Positions 53,290 to 64,000 of a stretch of DNA of 64,000 bases are shown piece after piece (position 1 is the first letter of the stretch; every line of letters starts with the position of its first letter). Position numbers and translations under genes: made by a program. Source of the stretch: an uncultured Saccharospirillaceae bacterium (GTDB lineage: Bacteria; Pseudomonadota; Gammaproteobacteria; Pseudomonadales; Oceanobacteraceae); contig CANNFT010000003.1 in the NCBI GenBank assembly GCA_947503895.1, forward strand, positions 372,001 through 436,000, given 5' to 3'. Under the pieces are notes generated by a model, which saw nothing but the letters and a program-made list of their open reading frames with translations, did no database searches and had not been told where the DNA came from.

Positions 53290-53316
53290 GGTATTAGGGT
53301 GAGTGTCCTCGTTGTT
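53290..53316 (+). repeat. right-end tip at the IS4 junction
   Basis: GTATTAGGGTGAGTGTCC followed by TCGTTGTTG. It is identical to the tip of the solo right end at 48460-48483. The IS4-family reading frame is cut precisely here. Confidence 0.65.
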
Positions 53317-54284
53317 GCCATCCAAATCTGAGTCAATACCGCATTTTTACTCGTTCCAATGAATGTTTTGATTTTCAGATTCTGCTTGATCCACTTAAAA
53401 AATAGCTCAATATGCCAGCGCTCTTTGTAGGTGGCGGCAATGGTTTTCGCTGCTAGTCTTGTATGGTTGGTGATGTAATAATATTGTTTGCCAGTATGCA
53501 GATCCTTGTATCCGATTCGGCGCAGTGTCCCTTGGTAAAGCGATCCTTTTTGGCTGGTCAGTTCAATATGGTGATCACTGGTGATGCCCTTTTTTCGATC
53601 CGTCTTGAATCGTTTAATCACGCGATACTGCATATTCCGCTTAGCACGAGTTACAAAGTACACACCTTGAGCGTTGAGTTTATTAAACCACTGATAGTCG
53701 ATGTATCCCCGATCCATTGTGAGAATGCTGCCTTTTGGTAGGGTAACTTGCCGGCCAATATTCACTTCATGGGTCTTACCATCGGTAATATCGACGAACG
53801 CAGGAATGAGGCCATCGTGGTCGAGAACCGTATGCAGTTTTACCGCGCCTTTCTTAGCTCTAAACTCAGCCCAAGGAAAGACACTCAGACAGAGTTCGAT
53901 CGTTGATGCATCCATCGAATAGAGTTTATTGTGAAATTTGAACGAATGCTTTCCTGATATAGGGCTACATCGACTGAATATTCGGTAAAATAAAGCCTGA
54001 TAGAGCTGTCAAGGCTGTTCTCTATTGATCCGGCTAAAGCTGCTGCGTGAAAGAATGCAAACACCGATATGAAAAAGCTTATTCCTTTGAACTTTAAAGT
54101 TCTCAACGATGTCTCGGATACTGGATCGGCCAGTGACTTGCAAGGTCAAAAGCAGTACAAACTGGTCAAACCTTGTGAACTTTCGAAATTTCTGTCCAGC
54201 GTGATGTGCTTTAGCCAGCTGATTAAACTCAGATTTTGGAACAAGCTTTAGGAATTGAGAGAGAATTGTATTAATATGAGACAT
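53317..54284 (-). pseudogene. IS4-family transposase, inactivated
   Basis: The frame starts MSHINTILSQFLKLVPKSEF and reads through a DDE transposase of the IS4 family: Asp in MDASTIELCLSVFPW, Asp in LTMDRGYIDYQWF and Glu in YKERWHIELFFKWIK. An in-frame TGA at 54009-54011 interrupts it between INREQP and QLYQALFYRI, with the frame unchanged on both sides. The C-terminus is cut after IWMA at 53317, where a Y1-element right end begins. About 100 bases of IS flank lie past 54284, with a possible terminal sequence near 54373-54390 (CTGTGGGACAGCAGTG). It is dead by both lesions. Confidence 0.88.
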
Positions 54285-54473
54285 GGGCTTAAAGTTCTGG
54301 GTTGGTTGGTTTTTTTGTGGTGATTAAATCTTACCAATCTTTTGAATTTTAAGCCCTTTTTATTTTCTCAACTGTGGGACAGCAGTGAATAAGGATAGAA
54401 AAGAAATCCCAAAAAGAATGGAGCAAAAATACTTAAGGATAGTCAAAAGGATTCTAGAGAGGAGAAACTCAGA

Positions 54474-54902
54474 ATGATAGTAAAGGATGAGTGGGGAAAT
54501 GCAGACTTTAAAGATATGGGGTGGCATGATTGTCGGCTATACGCATTCTCTATACCCAATGAAGAATTTGAACTTGTATTAGATATTGATTATATTTTTA
54601 AATGGCCGAGAGAGGAGAGGGGGGAGAAAGGTTACTGGGTATCTCCTTGTGACTTGAAATTTAATGGCGTATCCAATCTTAAGATTGATATGGATTTTAA
54701 GGACAATATGTTACTATTTATTGTTGATTTAAAACGATTTAACCAAGGGTTATCACCAAACGGAAAATTCACTGTATGGGATTTTGAAGTAGAGTGTGAT
54801 AATGGAACAATAAGTTTTAACTCGACTGGCTTTAATCAAATCATTCGGAATCAACCGATACTCTCCGAGGCTCAAGATCTAGATTTGAATAGATGGCGTT
54901 AA
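54474..54902 (+). CDS. hypothetical protein, possibly immunity-related
   Basis: A 142-residue soluble protein. It starts MIVKDEWGNADFKDMGWHDC, followed by RLYAFSIPNEEFELVLDIDY. The WHD-x5 start with alternating hydrophobic and acidic strands is shared with several uncharacterised proteins found beside toxins. The C-terminus has NQPILSEAQDLDLNRW. I do not recognise a named family. It stands alone between the IS remnant and a terminator, with AT-rich composition. Confidence 0.6.
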   Translation: MIVKDEWGNADFKDMGWHDCRLYAFSIPNEEFELVLDIDYIFKWPREERGEKGYWVSPCDLKFNGVSNLKIDMDFKDNMLLFIVDLKRFNQGLSPNGKFTVWDFEVECDNGTISFNSTGFNQIIRNQPILSEAQDLDLNRWR

Positions 54903-54984
54903 TATTGGTGTCCTGGTAGTGCTTTCAAATACCCATACAAGAATGGGTGGAAAGGGTCGAACGCGGTTATTAAGGTTGTAAGGG

Positions 54985-55008
54985 AAGCAGGCCTCGGCCT
55001 GCTTTTTT
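54985..55008 (+). terminator. intrinsic terminator
   Basis: AAGCAGGC pairs with GCCTGCTT around a short loop, followed by TTTTTT. About 80 bases after the hypothetical gene. The rest of the 380-base gap (54903-55282) shows no gene. Confidence 0.85.
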
Positions 55009-55282
55009 AAATCATCTAACGGGCTTTCAGATAATGAAAAAATTAGAGGCTATAAATAATCCTGTGTAACTGTACTGATTAAATATAGTCTCTTAACTGC
55101 ACTTCAAATTCAATAATGAAATGATTCAATGCTGGTTTCCAGTTACGGATTGGCATTGTCCACTTTTTGGAAGCCTCTGAGATTAGACCAGTACATCGGC
55201 TGGGAATTTAAACAAGCCGTCACTTTCCTGAACGCTTGCCTTCACTTTTTTCTTGCCCATAAAAACGCAAAACGTTACAACA

Positions 55283-56005
55283 TCACCAGTCAATGGATTG
55301 CCCTTGCCAGTCCAAAAACTCAACCACTGACGCGTAGTCCTCTCTATTGAGAATACTAATCAATTGAGAGGCGACAAAGCTCGGTTTAAATAATTTACCC
55401 TCGGGAACGCTCTTATGAAATGGCCGACTCAATGGCGTATCCGTCGTACCTGGGTGAAACAGTAGGACGGAAACACCTTTAGCGCGCCTTTGACATTCGA
55501 TAGCGAAATTTTTAAGCAGCATATTTAAACACGCTTTGCTCGCGCGGTAGCTGTACCAGCCTCCCGAGCGATTATCACCAATGCTGCCCACTCGAGCGCT
55601 AAACACCACGACGCGACACTTCGATTGTGTTTTGAGTACTGAGAACAGCCCTTTGATAAATGTTATTGGAATGAGCGCATTGACTCGTAAAAGGTCCTCA
55701 AAGCCAGCAGCACTAAAATCCTCAATGCGTTTTTCCACCGGACTATCCTTTGTTTGCAAGATACCATTGCAGATAATTAAAAAGTCTAGGGCGCCTTCTA
55801 ATTGCTCCATCACTGCTTGGCAGGTGAGTGAGATCGCGGTTTCCGTGTAATCGCATGGCCACCACCGCTGCCACTCAGGGATGTCTTGTACGGCGGGAGT
55901 TGACCGACTGACGCAGTGAATTTCTATGTCTGGATATGCTTCGGCCATTTGCTCTAACAGTGCTTGGGCAATATGGCTCGTGGCACCAACGATGATAGCT
56001 TTCAT
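55283..56005 (-). CDS. short-chain dehydrogenase/reductase
   Basis: A 240-residue Rossmann-fold enzyme. The cofactor motif is VGATSHIAQAL near residue 6, a variant with Ala for the usual second Gly. NGIL is the NNAG-like motif. The catalytic Ser-Tyr-Lys are in FSARVGS and YSYRASK. It resembles the C-signal-like SDR group. AGGAGAC precedes the ATG. Substrate unknown. Confidence 0.88.
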   Translation of the reverse strand: MKAIIVGATSHIAQALLEQMAEAYPDIEIHCVSRSTPAVQDIPEWQRWWPCDYTETAISLTCQAVMEQLEGALDFLIICNGILQTKDSPVEKRIEDFSAAGFEDLLRVNALIPITFIKGLFSVLKTQSKCRVVVFSARVGSIGDNRSGGWYSYRASKACLNMLLKNFAIECQRRAKGVSVLLFHPGTTDTPLSRPFHKSVPEGKLFKPSFVASQLISILNREDYASVVEFLDWQGQSIDW

Positions 56006-56341
56006 ACGGAACGTCTCCTTGTTTAGGCGAGTGTCAGGCTCGCTCCGACTGTTGATAGATTAGGGTGAGCTGAAGGTTCAGGGTTAGAAATAAAAATTTA
56101 CAAAAAGCCGAAAAAAAATGTACGCAATCCTGAAATCCTAGGCTACACTCCGCTCAAATTCCATCTGCCTTGTTAAACGGTACTACGAACATAAACATCT
56201 CGCTTGGGTATGTCACCATTTGAACACCCACCCTTGTGCTCACACCTGCACAGCTTCCTCCTATTTTTTGTATGGCTCACCTATGCTGTGTAAATGCAGT
56301 GCTGGCAAACGCGTTGCCGCTTGTTTCGTGAGAAGGGTGTA
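56006..56341. other. 336-base divergent gap
   Basis: Divergent promoters for the SDR gene and the GNAT-C39 gene must lie here. No repeat or strong hairpin was found. Confidence 0.35.
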
Positions 56342-57487
56342 ATGGCTACTGGCAAAATCGCTGAGGTGTCCTATCAAGCTATGACTGAACCGGTTATTCG
56401 GAAGGCGGTTAGTGCTGACCTTCCTTATCTAATTCAAATTGAAACCTTGTGCTTTGACAATGACCGCCTTTCAAAACGGCGATTCCAACACTGGTTAAAA
56501 GCCAGCAATGGTTTGTTTTTAGTGGCAGAGCACAGTAACAAGCTGGTGGGATACGGTCTCGTGCTGTTACATAAGGGGACGCGTTTGGCCCGTTTATACT
56601 CGTTAGCCATTTCACCTAATGCCCGTGGTTTGGGCATTGGTCGGAAATTGGTGGAGGCGCTAGAAGTTCAAGCAGAAAACTGCGAACGACTTTTTATGCG
56701 TTTAGAGGTGGCCAAAAATAATGACAGCGCGATTCAGCTATACCAGCAGTTAGGTTATCGAACATTTGGTGAATACCCAGACTATTACGAAGATCATGCA
56801 GATGCTTTACGGATGCAAAAGCGCATTCGTAACGTGGCCGCCCAACAAGTATTTCACCCATTGCCTTGGTATCAGCAGACAACCGATTTTACCTGCGGGC
56901 CAGCCTCTCTCATGATGGCAATGGCCAGTTTGGATGAAACGATTGTCCCTCAGCAAAGATTAGAACTGGATATTTGGCGGGAGGCGACAACAATCTTTAT
57001 GACGTCCGGTCATGGCGGCTGCCACCCAGTAGGGTTGGCACTCGCCGCTCAGCAACGAGGGTTTGAGTCCACAGTTTATGTGAATAGCGAAAAGCCGCTG
57101 TTCATCGAAGGTGTGCGCTCAGAACATAAAAAGGCGGTGATGAGTGCAGTTGACCAGACTTTTCGAGAAAAAGCCGCAGCTCAAGGCGTTAACACGGTGA
57201 TTGCCGATTTAACGCAAGACCAAATACAGACTTGGTTGCAGCAAGACTTTGCCGTCATCGTGTTGATCAGTACCTACCGACTAGATGGCCATAAAGGTCC
57301 GCATTGGGTGACGATTACGGCAATGGATGATGTGTGCTTTTATGTCCATGATCCAGACTTGGATGAAGAGCATCAAGATGCAATGGACTGCCAACATATT
57401 CCCATTGCAAAAGGGGATTTTGCAAAAATGTCCAGCTTTGGGTCAGAGCGCTTACGAACCGCCGTTGCGATTCGTAAAGTGGCTTGA
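56342..57487 (+). CDS. GNAT acetyltransferase / peptidase C39-like fusion protein
   Basis: A 381-residue protein. Residues ~15-155 form a GNAT domain (RLYSLAISPNARGLGIGRKLVEALE is the acetyl-CoA loop). Residues ~165-370 form a papain-like C39 domain with Cys in TDFTCGPASLMMA, His in GPHWVTITAMD and Asp in VHDPDLDEEH. The pair is a known architecture linked to ATP-grasp peptide-forming clusters. It may process or acetylate a peptide made by the RimK-like ligase nearby. AAGG lies 6 bases before ATG 56342; ATG 56381 is an alternative. Confidence 0.88.
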   Translation: MATGKIAEVSYQAMTEPVIRKAVSADLPYLIQIETLCFDNDRLSKRRFQHWLKASNGLFLVAEHSNKLVGYGLVLLHKGTRLARLYSLAISPNARGLGIGRKLVEALEVQAENCERLFMRLEVAKNNDSAIQLYQQLGYRTFGEYPDYYEDHADALRMQKRIRNVAAQQVFHPLPWYQQTTDFTCGPASLMMAMASLDETIVPQQRLELDIWREATTIFMTSGHGGCHPVGLALAAQQRGFESTVYVNSEKPLFIEGVRSEHKKAVMSAVDQTFREKAAAQGVNTVIADLTQDQIQTWLQQDFAVIVLISTYRLDGHKGPHWVTITAMDDVCFYVHDPDLDEEHQDAMDCQHIPIAKGDFAKMSSFGSERLRTAVAIRKVA

Positions 57488-57524
57488 AACAACTTAAATT
57501 CTTTTTTCTTTAGGATTCACATGA

Positions 57525-58316
57525 ATGAATAACGCTCACCTCGCTTCGGGTCGAATTGATGTATTAGTGCCAGGCAGACGATTCAAAATGCCGGAAGCGC
57601 GAGATTTTTTAATCAATAATTACAAAGGGATTCGATATCGTGATGCGATGCATGTTCCGCTGGCCAACGGCGAAATATGGTTTTTTGATTACGGCGTTTT
57701 AGTCTGTTGGAATGCAACAGAAGATGAAAAGCACAACCTGTTAAGTCAAATGAAGGGCTGGATAGAAGAGCCATTGGCCAAACAGGATTTTGAGCATTAC
57801 AGCTTCAAAACACAAACCGATTTCACGTTGCGCATTTCTAACGATATGTTGTCATTACCCAATGACAATCTGTTGCAAAGACTGGCCGTGAGTCATGCTT
57901 TTGCGCAGTCCTCTAAACTGGGCGTATTCGAAATGCGTGCTCAAAAAGTGATCTCGGACAACAGTTATTTGGCAAATGTACTGTCCAAAACGGGACATAT
58001 CCCGTTGACTCGCAAAGCGTTGGCCCGTTTACGCGGGTTATTATTTCAAACGCGCAGTGATATTTTGTTGAACTTTAATTTGTTGGATACGCCAGAGTTT
58101 TTTTGGGACTACCCTGAGTTGGAAGCGGACTATGCCAGTATTGCGAAATACTTAGATTTAGTCCCGCGTATTCAATTAATGAATCACAAACTTGAAACCA
58201 TTCATGAATTGGTCGATATGCTTGCCAGCGAGCAGAACCATAAGCATTCATCGTTTCTTGAGTGGATCATCATTATATTAATCGGCGTGGAAATCGTGCT
58301 GTCGTTTGTGCATTAA
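57525..58316 (+). CDS. RMD1/DUF155 family membrane protein
   Basis: A 263-residue protein of the RMD1/DUF155 family. GEIWFFDYGVLVCWNATEDE is the conserved strand region, RISNDMLSLPNDNLLQRLAVSHAFAQSSKLGVFE is the signature, and one C-terminal helix (WIIIILIGVEIVLSFV) anchors it to the inner membrane. It lies 37 bases after the GNAT-C39 gene and is probably co-transcribed. The role in bacteria is unknown. Confidence 0.87.
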   Translation: MNNAHLASGRIDVLVPGRRFKMPEARDFLINNYKGIRYRDAMHVPLANGEIWFFDYGVLVCWNATEDEKHNLLSQMKGWIEEPLAKQDFEHYSFKTQTDFTLRISNDMLSLPNDNLLQRLAVSHAFAQSSKLGVFEMRAQKVISDNSYLANVLSKTGHIPLTRKALARLRGLLFQTRSDILLNFNLLDTPEFFWDYPELEADYASIAKYLDLVPRIQLMNHKLETIHELVDMLASEQNHKHSSFLEWIIIILIGVEIVLSFVH

Positions 58317-58340
58317 TCACCGTTAATCGACAAACCATAG

Positions 58341-58375
58341 AAAAAAAACAGGGCCATAAAAAGCCCTGTTTTTTT
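58341..58375. terminator. bidirectional terminator between convergent RMD1 and RimK-like genes
   Basis: AAAACAGGGC pairs with GCCCTGTTTT around an 8-base loop, with A-run before and T-run after. Confidence 0.9.
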
Positions 58376-58391
58376 GATGGCATTGAGTAGA

Positions 58392-59885
58392 CTAGCGTCC
58401 CCTATGCTCTAAGCGGCGTGCAAACTCAGACATGATTTGCATGTATAGTTCATTACCTAAATACTTATCTTCAATTCCATGATCTAAGCTTGGATTATCA
58501 TTCACTTCGATCACATAAACCTTCCCCTTGTGTTCTTTAATGTCGACACCATATAAACCGTCGCCAATGATTGAACAGGCTTTCAGCGCAGCATCTAATA
58601 CAATTTTGGGTGTTTCGAAGGTCGGTAATGTATCGAAGTCGCCTTCTGTATTGCGTTTGGCACCGTGGTTATAAATTTGCCAATGGTTTCGAGCCATATA
58701 GTAGCGGCAAGCATACAAAGGACGGCCGTTTAATACCCCAATGCGCCAATCAAACTCCGTAAATAGGTAAGATTGAACCAGTACTAAAGCGGTTTCTTTT
58801 AATAAACTTAAAAGCTTTTCGGATAGCTCTGATCGATTCTCGACTTTAAATACGCCGCGTGAAAATGAACCCTCAGGTACCTTGACGACCATCGGATAGG
58901 AAAAGGCACTTTCAATTTGGTCCAAATCCCGCTCAGTGGCGGAAGCGAGGATTTTTGTCGGTAATGCGGGCACGCCTTTGTAGCTGAATGCATCATGCAA
59001 AAAGACTTTATTGCAGCATCGTAGAATCGAAGTGGGATCATCCATCACGACTAAGCCTTCTCGTTCTGCTTTACGAGCTAAGCGATAGGTGGGGTGGTCA
59101 ATGGCGGTCGTCTCACGAATAAACAACGCATCGTATTGAGCGATTTGGCTACTATCTGCTTGCGTGATTAATGCTGCATGAATACCGACTTTTTCTGCGG
59201 CTTTCACAAAACGTTTAACGGCCTCTTTGTCGCTAGGGGGGTGTGTTTCATCTGGGTTTATTAAAATGGCCATATCCCAACGGGCACGCTTTTTGGCTGC
59301 GGGACTGCGCCAAACGCCGTCTGTAAAGCGTTCTAACTGTTCAGTAAAGCGTGTTTTTTCTGCGTGACTCAGTTCAATAAGTGCGACGCGCTGAATGCTC
59401 AATTGAATACCAACACCTGCGTCAGTATTGCTCACGCTTACGCGTAAAATGGGCGCTTGTAAGCGTTCGAAAATGGCGAGAGCGGCTTTCCGTAGTTCGG
59501 TCGGTGGTGTCCAGCCGAAATAGATTAAAAATTCTGAAGCTGCTTGAACGGAGGAATCGTTATTGATTCCAAGATGTTGTCTAAAGTCAGAGACATAATC
59601 GGCAAAATAATGTGTCGCCTCTTTAAGGGGATTGGATTGCAAATCTCGTAATTCGTTGATCGTGCTCACGCTTGGAATGACTTTATGCTGTCTAGCTTCA
59701 GCCAAGAGCGAGCAGTAATACCCTTGGCTCAAATAGTGTTCTGTATCACAAAGGTTGATGACTCGAGTTTTGGGCTCGTTCAGCTTAGGGTAGTCATCTA
59801 AGTAGCGCTTAAAGGATATCGATGCCAGATCAGAGTGATCTAACAGAAGGTTGTCGTCATCCGTCACCACCAGGGTTTTTTGCAT
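58392..59885 (-). CDS. RimK-like ATP-grasp ligase with N-terminal RLAN domain
   Basis: A 497-residue protein. Residues ~1-200 resemble the RimK-like ATP-grasp N-terminal domain (RLAN); residues ~210-490 are an ATP-grasp ligase (VMDDPTSILRCCNKVFLHD, PMVVKVPEGSFSRGVFKV, YGVDIKEHKGKVYVIEVNDNPS). RimK enzymes add amino acids, typically glutamate, to a carboxylate. It is convergent with the GNAT-C39/RMD1 pair, and the three form a set seen in other proteobacteria. The substrate is unknown. Confidence 0.9.
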   Translation of the reverse strand: MQKTLVVTDDDNLLLDHSDLASISFKRYLDDYPKLNEPKTRVINLCDTEHYLSQGYYCSLLAEARQHKVIPSVSTINELRDLQSNPLKEATHYFADYVSDFRQHLGINNDSSVQAASEFLIYFGWTPPTELRKAALAIFERLQAPILRVSVSNTDAGVGIQLSIQRVALIELSHAEKTRFTEQLERFTDGVWRSPAAKKRARWDMAILINPDETHPPSDKEAVKRFVKAAEKVGIHAALITQADSSQIAQYDALFIRETTAIDHPTYRLARKAEREGLVVMDDPTSILRCCNKVFLHDAFSYKGVPALPTKILASATERDLDQIESAFSYPMVVKVPEGSFSRGVFKVENRSELSEKLLSLLKETALVLVQSYLFTEFDWRIGVLNGRPLYACRYYMARNHWQIYNHGAKRNTEGDFDTLPTFETPKIVLDAALKACSIIGDGLYGVDIKEHKGKVYVIEVNDNPSLDHGIEDKYLGNELYMQIMSEFARRLEHRGR

Positions 59886-60076
59886 GTATGGGTTCCTAAA
59901 AAGGGAGGAAGAGCAAAGTTTTTAAGCAACAATTTAAGTAACAATATAGGGCGTCAAACCCATTGCTAGATATCATAACCAGTATAGGTAAGCAATGAAT
60001 ATATGGTGAGGGCAGTGTGGTATGAATGATTAAAGAATGGACTTAAGAGGAGCGGTCAAAGATCTAGGTGGAGTAG

Positions 60077-60112
60077 TGGTCGTGACGCGGATATACCATA
60101 GCGTCACGACCA
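60077..60112. other. perfect 12-base hairpin 3' of fadH
   Basis: TGGTCGTGACGC and GCGTCACGACCA pair perfectly around a 12-base loop, 25 bases beyond the fadH stop. A T-run is missing, so it may protect the transcript end or bind a protein. Confidence 0.55.
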
Positions 60113-60136
60113 TGGGTCAGAATCGGGTAGAACCTG

Positions 60137-62510
<2,374 letters not shown>

Positions 62511-63308
62511 ATGCAGATTCGCGGTGTAGGGTCGATTTTATCGACGCTCAATGCGGTGCAGGCCAGCTCTCGTAAGCAGTTTGAAAAATTGAGTTCTGCA
62601 TTGCGGATTAACCGAGCCGCCGATGACGCCGCTGGACTGGTGCAGACCGTGTCGCTAACCCGTCAAAGTCGAGATCTCAGCGTCGCCATTAAAAACAGCG
62701 GTGACGGGATATCTCGGTTGCAAACGGAGTCGGGAGCATTGTCGAGTATCACGAACGATGTTCAGCGTATTCGCGAGCTTCAAGTTCAAAAGGAAAATGG
62801 CATTCTGTCCAGCGGCGATAGAGACATGCTGGATAAAGAAATTTCACAGCGTTTAGATAATGTAACGCGCACGATAGGCGATACCCAGTTTAATCAAAAA
62901 AACATTTTTTCGAATAAAACACAAAACATTCAAGTCGGCCCAAATGCCGGTGAAACCATTGCCATCAATGGGAGTGATCTTTCTACCGCTATAGAAGAGG
63001 CTGGCTTTAACCTTCAGTCTTCGAATAACGATTTAACCGCCATTGATAATGCACTAGGCGTCTTATCCAGCCGCCAAGCGGAAGTAGGTGCGTTGGCAAA
63101 TCGTCTATCATCGAATGTTGACAATCTCACATTGAAAAACAATCAAGTCTTGTCTGCAAGAAGTCGAATTCTCGACGCTGACTTCGCCAAGGTACTGTCT
63201 GAAAAGGCCAGCACCGACATTCGCCAAAAGGCGAATATTGCGGTGCTGGGTCAAGCAAATACGCAAAACAGTTTAGTTTTAAATTTATTGCAGGGGACGA
63301 AAAAATAA
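62511..63308 (+). CDS. short flagellin
   Basis: A 265-residue flagellin containing only the conserved N-terminal D0/D1 part (INRAADDAAGLVQTVSLTRQSRD, SGDGISRLQTESGALSSITNDVQRIRELQVQKENG) and the C-terminal D1/D0 part (ILDADFAKVLSEKASTDIRQKANIAVLGQANTQNSLVLNLLQ), with about 70 residues between and no D2/D3 domains. No other flagellar gene is in the window, so it is a displaced paralogue or minor flagellin. It starts MQIRGVGSIL rather than the common MAxxINTN. Confidence 0.9.
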   Translation: MQIRGVGSILSTLNAVQASSRKQFEKLSSALRINRAADDAAGLVQTVSLTRQSRDLSVAIKNSGDGISRLQTESGALSSITNDVQRIRELQVQKENGILSSGDRDMLDKEISQRLDNVTRTIGDTQFNQKNIFSNKTQNIQVGPNAGETIAINGSDLSTAIEEAGFNLQSSNNDLTAIDNALGVLSSRQAEVGALANRLSSNVDNLTLKNNQVLSARSRILDADFAKVLSEKASTDIRQKANIAVLGQANTQNSLVLNLLQGTKK

Positions 63309-63320
63309 CTCGCTACTTGT

Positions 63321-64000
63321 TCAATAGTTTAAGGCATCTTGATGGCCCATCACATTAGATATTGGTTCAATTGAACCGTCTAAAACGACAGCAAACGTTT
63401 CTCGATCAAACAGCGCGAACTGGATGAACTCTTCATTCTGCGAGTGGCCGAGCGTCAATTGTGCAGGCAGGAAAATGGGACGTTTAAATTCGATATTGAA
63501 ACGATTCAATGCGCCTTGTGTTTTATGGTTCAGCAGTGCCGCACAATGAGCCTGTGCCCACATCCCGTGGGCGATGGGCTGCTTAAAACCAAATAACTTG
63601 GCCGTGAGTGGTGTGAGGTGAATCGGATTGGCATCACCACTTACGAGTGAGTAACGACGCCCCATGTCTTTAGCGACATCAATGGATTGATAGGTTTGAA
63701 AAACAGGCCTTGAGGGTGCTTCAACGTCGTTGTGTTTGGTTTTACCTTTCGTGTTGCTGCCCGCCGGTGATGCTGAAGGTTTAACGCGAACAAAGTGAGA
63801 TGTATCTTGCCATTTCAATTCATTATTTTGAGATGCTGACACCTCAAATGAAAAATGAAACATTTTTTCAGATTCGGAAATGGCAGATGCCGTGCAGGTA
63901 AAGAAAATGTCGCGATTAAAATCGATGTCGCCAAATTGCTCAATTTGATTTTGCCGATGAACAGTCCCCATTACGGGTAAAGGCCACTCGCGATGGGTCA
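63321..64000 (-). CDS. MaoC-like dehydratase, 5' end outside window
   Basis: The frame is open from the right edge: WPLPVMGTVHRQNQIEQFGD is the usual region of long MaoC proteins, so the true start lies outside. The C-terminal hotdog domain has YSLVSGDANPIHLTPLTAKLFGF and IAHGMWAQAHCAAL, the classic hydratase signature Asp and His. It should hydrate or dehydrate an enoyl-CoA or a polyketide intermediate. It ends 13 bases before the convergent flagellin stop. Confidence 0.88.
   Translation of the reverse strand, partial: THREWPLPVMGTVHRQNQIEQFGDIDFNRDIFFTCTASAISESEKMFHFSFEVSASQNNELKWQDTSHFVRVKPSASPAGSNTKGKTKHNDVEAPSRPVFQTYQSIDVAKDMGRRYSLVSGDANPIHLTPLTAKLFGFKQPIAHGMWAQAHCAALLNHKTQGALNRFNIEFKRPIFLPAQLTLGHSQNEEFIQFALFDRETFAVVLDGSIEPISNVMGHQDALNY

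Noticed and set aside
49558..53316. CRISPR array
   Set aside because: The repeats are irregularly spaced, of different lengths and orientations and flank a Y1 transposase; there is no cas gene.
53885..54106. 73-codon minus-strand frame inside the IS remnant
   Set aside because: Out of frame with the transposase, whose own frame continues through the single TGA.
53317..54284. Frameshift as the cause of the broken IS4 transposase
   Set aside because: Codon counting shows both parts are in the same frame (54284 and 53915 differ by a multiple of three); the lesion is one in-frame TGA.
55205..55282. 25-codon minus-strand frame (MGKKKVKASVQ...) after the SDR gene
   Set aside because: Too short to support without conservation data, no ribosome site seen.
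55129..55350. 73-codon plus-strand frame before the SDR gene
   Set aside because: It overlaps the 3' end of the SDR gene on the other strand and has no recognisable features.

Overview
The window reads as the chromosome of a free-living, aerobic, probably marine, flagellated gammaproteobacterium. Support comes from a DUF1329/YCF48/MMPL export operon, a FadH-type dienoyl-CoA reductase, PepN, HemH, a CheC/CheY module, an RpoS-like sigma factor, a flagellin and many MarR/AraC/TetR regulators. No rRNA, tRNA or CRISPR array was seen. Species cannot be named from this sequence alone.

Layout. 1-6.4 kb is housekeeping: end of NAD kinase, metallophosphatase, rhomboid protease, two small conserved proteins, PepN. 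6.6-11.7 kb is an envelope/lipid export operon (DUF1329, YCF48, MMPL) preceded by a long near-palindrome. 11.8-16.4 kb is a marR-MFP-RND efflux operon. 17.5-21.5 kb is the most unusual block: two pesticin-like muramidases without signal peptides flank an ECF-like sigma factor, followed in one operon by two DUF2589 proteins and, after a perfect hairpin, an unknown 120-residue protein. 21.9-29 kb holds a pseudouridine synthase, regulators, a BenE-type transporter and a YebC-family protein. 29.2-32.8 kb looks like a periplasmic redox set: c-type cytochrome lipoprotein, Tat-exported FAD oxidase and Tat-exported PLP-fold enzyme. 33-47 kb mixes a GNAT-nitrilase fusion, a small CheY/CheC/PAS signalling operon, an Ada-like repair protein, PlsC, acyl-CoA dehydrogenase, an RRM protein, HAD phosphatase and ferrochelatase.

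48.2-54.4 kb is an accessory island built by a REP-associated (Y1/HUH) transposase family. Inverted ends carrying a GTGTCC core occur as solo left ends, solo right ends and a miniature left-right unit. They surround a displaced toxin tip with a probable immunity gene, a second copy of part of that toxin tip, a truncated copy of the transposase, a group II intron 3' remnant, orphan hypothetical genes and a dead IS4-family element. That IS carries one in-frame stop and is cut exactly at one of the repeat ends.

55.3-60 kb is an SDR gene and a conserved ATP-grasp set: GNAT-peptidase C39 fusion, RMD1/DUF155 membrane protein and RimK-like ligase. 60-64 kb holds fadH, an orphan short flagellin and a MaoC-like dehydratase running off the right edge.

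Best candidate for an undescribed system: the sigma factor / twin muramidase / twin DUF2589 operon at 17.5-21.5 kb. Second: the repeat-driven reshuffling of a toxin-immunity module at 48-54 kb.
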